Assembly (NCBI GenBank): GCA_964019155.1
Contig: OZ025241.1
Location: forward strand, 60,121,517 to 60,185,516
Origin: Osedax fenrisi
Taxonomy: Eukaryota > Annelida > Polychaeta > Sabellida > Siboglinidae
Direction: 5' to 3'
Length of the DNA: 64,000 nucleotides
Shown here: one piece after another, positions 62,340-64,000 of the stretch
How positions within the stretch are numbered: position 1 is the first letter of the stretch
Layout of the letters: each line of letters starts with the position of its first letter
Notes under the pieces: generated by a model
Database searches by the model: none
The model's input: the letters and a program-made list of their open reading frames with translations, nothing else
Told to the model about the DNA's origin: nothing
Made by a program: the position numbers and the translations under genes

Positions 62340-62700
62340 CCTAGCACAGTTGTCGTATTGTTTAAGCGAGGCGATAGCGCGGAGCCATCGTGTCCGCATT
62401 AGTCGTACCCGTAGCGCTAGTGGTAGCGGCGGTGTCCCCACGTTAAACGACCGCCGATTAGCGCTAGTGCTAACGGTCACGCGTGTGTTTTATAGTGTTT
62501 TATACGCGAGTCACGTGATCTCGTGGTCGGAAATAATGACCGCCTCCTCAGTGAAACGTGCTATTGTATCGCGAGCGTTACGTCATAGGTTATATAACGA
62601 TACTATAAATAGGTTGGCGGTGGCGGTAATCGATTAGCGTCGATACTCACGTAGGTCGTGTCGTATTCGAACTAACGTTGTTTAAACACGACGCACTACG
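62340..62700. other. CpG-rich island with open frames on both strands
   Basis: Much richer in G+C and CpG than the surroundings. On plus, a frame of about 95 codons is open to a TAG near 62637; it is Arg/Ser/Ala-rich, with a possible acceptor CTAGCACAG. On minus, a strong donor ACCTAC|GTGAGT near 62655 could end a small exon (ASCLNNVSSNTTRP) after ATCATCGTAG. No domain is recognised. It could be a promoter/first-exon region or an exon, and could be upstream of gene A on the minus strand. Confidence 0.35.
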
Positions 62701-62937
62701 ATGATATAGGTACCGTGTACATGCGGGTATAGTACCCCTATATAGTATACTATAGATCACCTATAGGTGCTACGTAGTACGATATGTTTCCGGTAGGCGT
62801 CATCCCCGATGATTGATAGGTCGCACTATGGGATTTATTACGCGCCGGAGAAATCAATTTAATATATAACGTATAAAAGTGGTTTCTTATTTTTTAGTAT
62901 CGATTTTTATCTCTTTCTAATTATGAGAGATATTCAC

Positions 62938-62996
62938 ACACTCGCGCAAGCGCACACACTCACACATACACATATATATTCACGCGCACACACGCA

Positions 62997-63035
<39 letters not shown>

Positions 63036-63131
63036 TATATTAACTTGAGTATACATATATGTTGAAATATTTAAATTTAAAAAAACCCGTAAAATATGAA
63101 TGGCATTAAATATATATATATATATATATAT
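62938..63131. repeat. (CA)n/(TA)n microsatellites
   Basis: CACACACTCACACATACACA-type tract with CGCG interruptions, then (TA)n at about 63000-63031 and 63112-63131. Confidence 0.85.
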
Positions 63132-63236
63132 GTTATAAAGTCAGTTGTTGATATATCGATTAATGTAATGTACATGTAAATGCATTACATAAGGTACACA
63201 GATATATCTACATAAAAACTTAAAACTAGATTTTAG

Positions 63237-63497
63237 TGTCACGCTCTGTGTTAATTGCATAGCCTTAGCAATATCAATGTTCGTTTTTATGTTATTTTAT
63301 ATTTTTATCGTCTGCAAATTATATTTTGTTATTGTGCTATAGAATTAATGCCAATCGGTAATATAGCCGCATTCATCATTCTGCATGTCAGCGGGTATGT
63401 ACTATTATTATTATTATTATTATTATATTAGATTATCATTGTTATATTCAACAGGTCTTTGTCTTAATAAAGTATACACGAACTCAACTTTGTTACA
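63237..63497 (+). mobile_element. Probable LTR of a Ty3/gypsy element
   Basis: Begins TGTCACGCTCTG and ends TTTGTTACA, directly before a primer-binding-like site. AATAAAG near 63467 can serve as polyadenylation signal. The left boundary is inferred from the TG start only, because the second LTR is outside the window. Confidence 0.5.
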
Positions 63498-63499
63498 AT

Positions 63500-63515
63500 T
63501 GGCGCTGCGAACAGG
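63500..63515 (+). other. Primer binding site-like sequence
   Basis: TGGCGCTGCGAACAGG two bases after the LTR end, the usual position and form for gypsy-type elements (similar to TGGCGCAGTCGGCAGG sites). The priming tRNA is not identified. Confidence 0.55.
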
Positions 63516-63523
63516 ATAGAGTA

Positions 63524-64000
63524 TCCTGTTCCACTAGAGCTCTACGCCAATATTGGTTCCAGTATGGAATACCATCTCGGATACACTCTGATCAAGGACG
63601 TAACTTTGAATCAGAGGTCATTCGTGATTTATGTGAGGAACATGGCGTAGAGAAAAGTAGAACTACCGCATACCACCCCCAAGGTAACGGTCAGACTGAG
63701 CGTTTTAATCGTACCCTGCATGGATTGTTATGTACAATATCGCAAGAAAAGAAATCTGAGTGGCCCCGGTATATTGACAATCTCGTGTACGCATATAATT
63801 GTGGGGTGCATGCTTCGACAGGGGAGTCTCCATTTTTCCTCTTCTTCGGGCGAGAACCAATCCTACCTATTGACAGCGTGCTTTGTAACCCGAAGAAGGA
63901 AGAATTGACCTCACTAAATCGAGTATGGCACCAGGCTGAAAGAGAGAGGCGTAATAAACATGCGACCAAAACTCCTAAATCTTTTGATGACGTGAAAGTG
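63524..64000 (+). CDS. Ty3/gypsy integrase, partial
   Basis: One frame is open to the window edge. It reads STRALRQYWFQYGIPSRIHS, then DQGRNFESEVIRDLC, KSRTTAYHPQGNGQTERFNR, YNCGVHASTGESPF and FGREPILP. These are the second catalytic Asp (HSDQG), the HPQGNGQTER block with the catalytic Glu, and the GxTPF-like region of gypsy integrases. The zinc-binding N-terminus and first Asp are missing: integrase sequence starts within about 10 bases of the primer-binding-like site, so gag, protease, RT and RNase H are deleted. No stop occurs in the visible part. Confidence 0.85.

Overview
The window is animal nuclear DNA, strongly AT-rich (roughly three quarters A+T by eye), with many (TA)n microsatellites, large introns and very dense transposable elements. 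There is no bacterial organisation (no operons, no Shine-Dalgarno/ORF packing). C-type lectin (CTLD) and WSC exons, a Ty3/gypsy integrase, CR1/L2-like and RTE-like LINEs, hAT and pogo/Tigger remnants and a tRNA-derived SINE together indicate a metazoan, probably an invertebrate; I cannot name the species.

Host genes. The main one (gene A, minus strand, 43.7 kb down to 13.0 kb) was assembled by hand from short, GC-richer exons with matching splice phases: CTLD1 part 1 (43632-43735), CTLD1 part 2 (39923-40055), a two-exon WSC domain (38826-39010 and 35242-35383), CTLD1 part 3 (28580-28720), CTLD2 (27613-27834 and 26202-26333), a Ser/Thr-rich stalk (24719-24808), a transmembrane exon (17741-17836) and a Tyr-rich cytoplasmic tail with stop (13010-13125). 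The WSC pair is a symmetric phase-1 cassette lying inside the intron that divides CTLD1, so the lectin can be read with or without a WSC insert. Two smaller minus-strand models (gene B 10803-4513, gene C 3939-3322) each consist of an ATG plus hydrophobic-segment exon joined by a phase-1 intron to a polar tail exon. A further partial exon runs off the left edge (320-1).

Mobile elements by region. 1.3-3.3 kb: SINEs and a dispersed ~400 bp element. 5.4-9.9 kb: an almost complete CR1/L2-like LINE, minus. 16-23.6 kb: four LINE fragments, plus. 30.5-31.4 kb: a MITE. 32.6-35.1 kb: a LINE with an exact 28 bp target duplication. 36.6-37.4 kb: LINE remnant. 40.7-41.8 kb: pogo/Tigger remnant. 42.2-44.8 kb: an inverted pair of a second MITE family. 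45-48 kb: LINE remnants and a SINE. 49.8-56.4 kb: a 6.5 kb TIR element with a TA duplication, carrying an intron-containing putative transposase gene (intact except for one stop codon) and hosting a GC-rich L2-like LINE. 57.8-60.3 kb: a hAT element with a perfect 8 bp target duplication. 60.5-61.5 kb: repeat and LINE remnants. 63.2-64.0 kb: an internally deleted Ty3/gypsy element running off the right edge.

The two most interesting things are the WSC cassette nested in a split C-type lectin domain, and the 49.8-56.4 kb transposon. The latter encodes a protein family I recognise as widespread in invertebrates but cannot place in a named transposase superfamily. Its MITE derivative, and a second MITE family with nearly the same termini but different subterminal iterons, are all in this window. 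All gene models are reasoned from sequence only; no transcript or database search was available.
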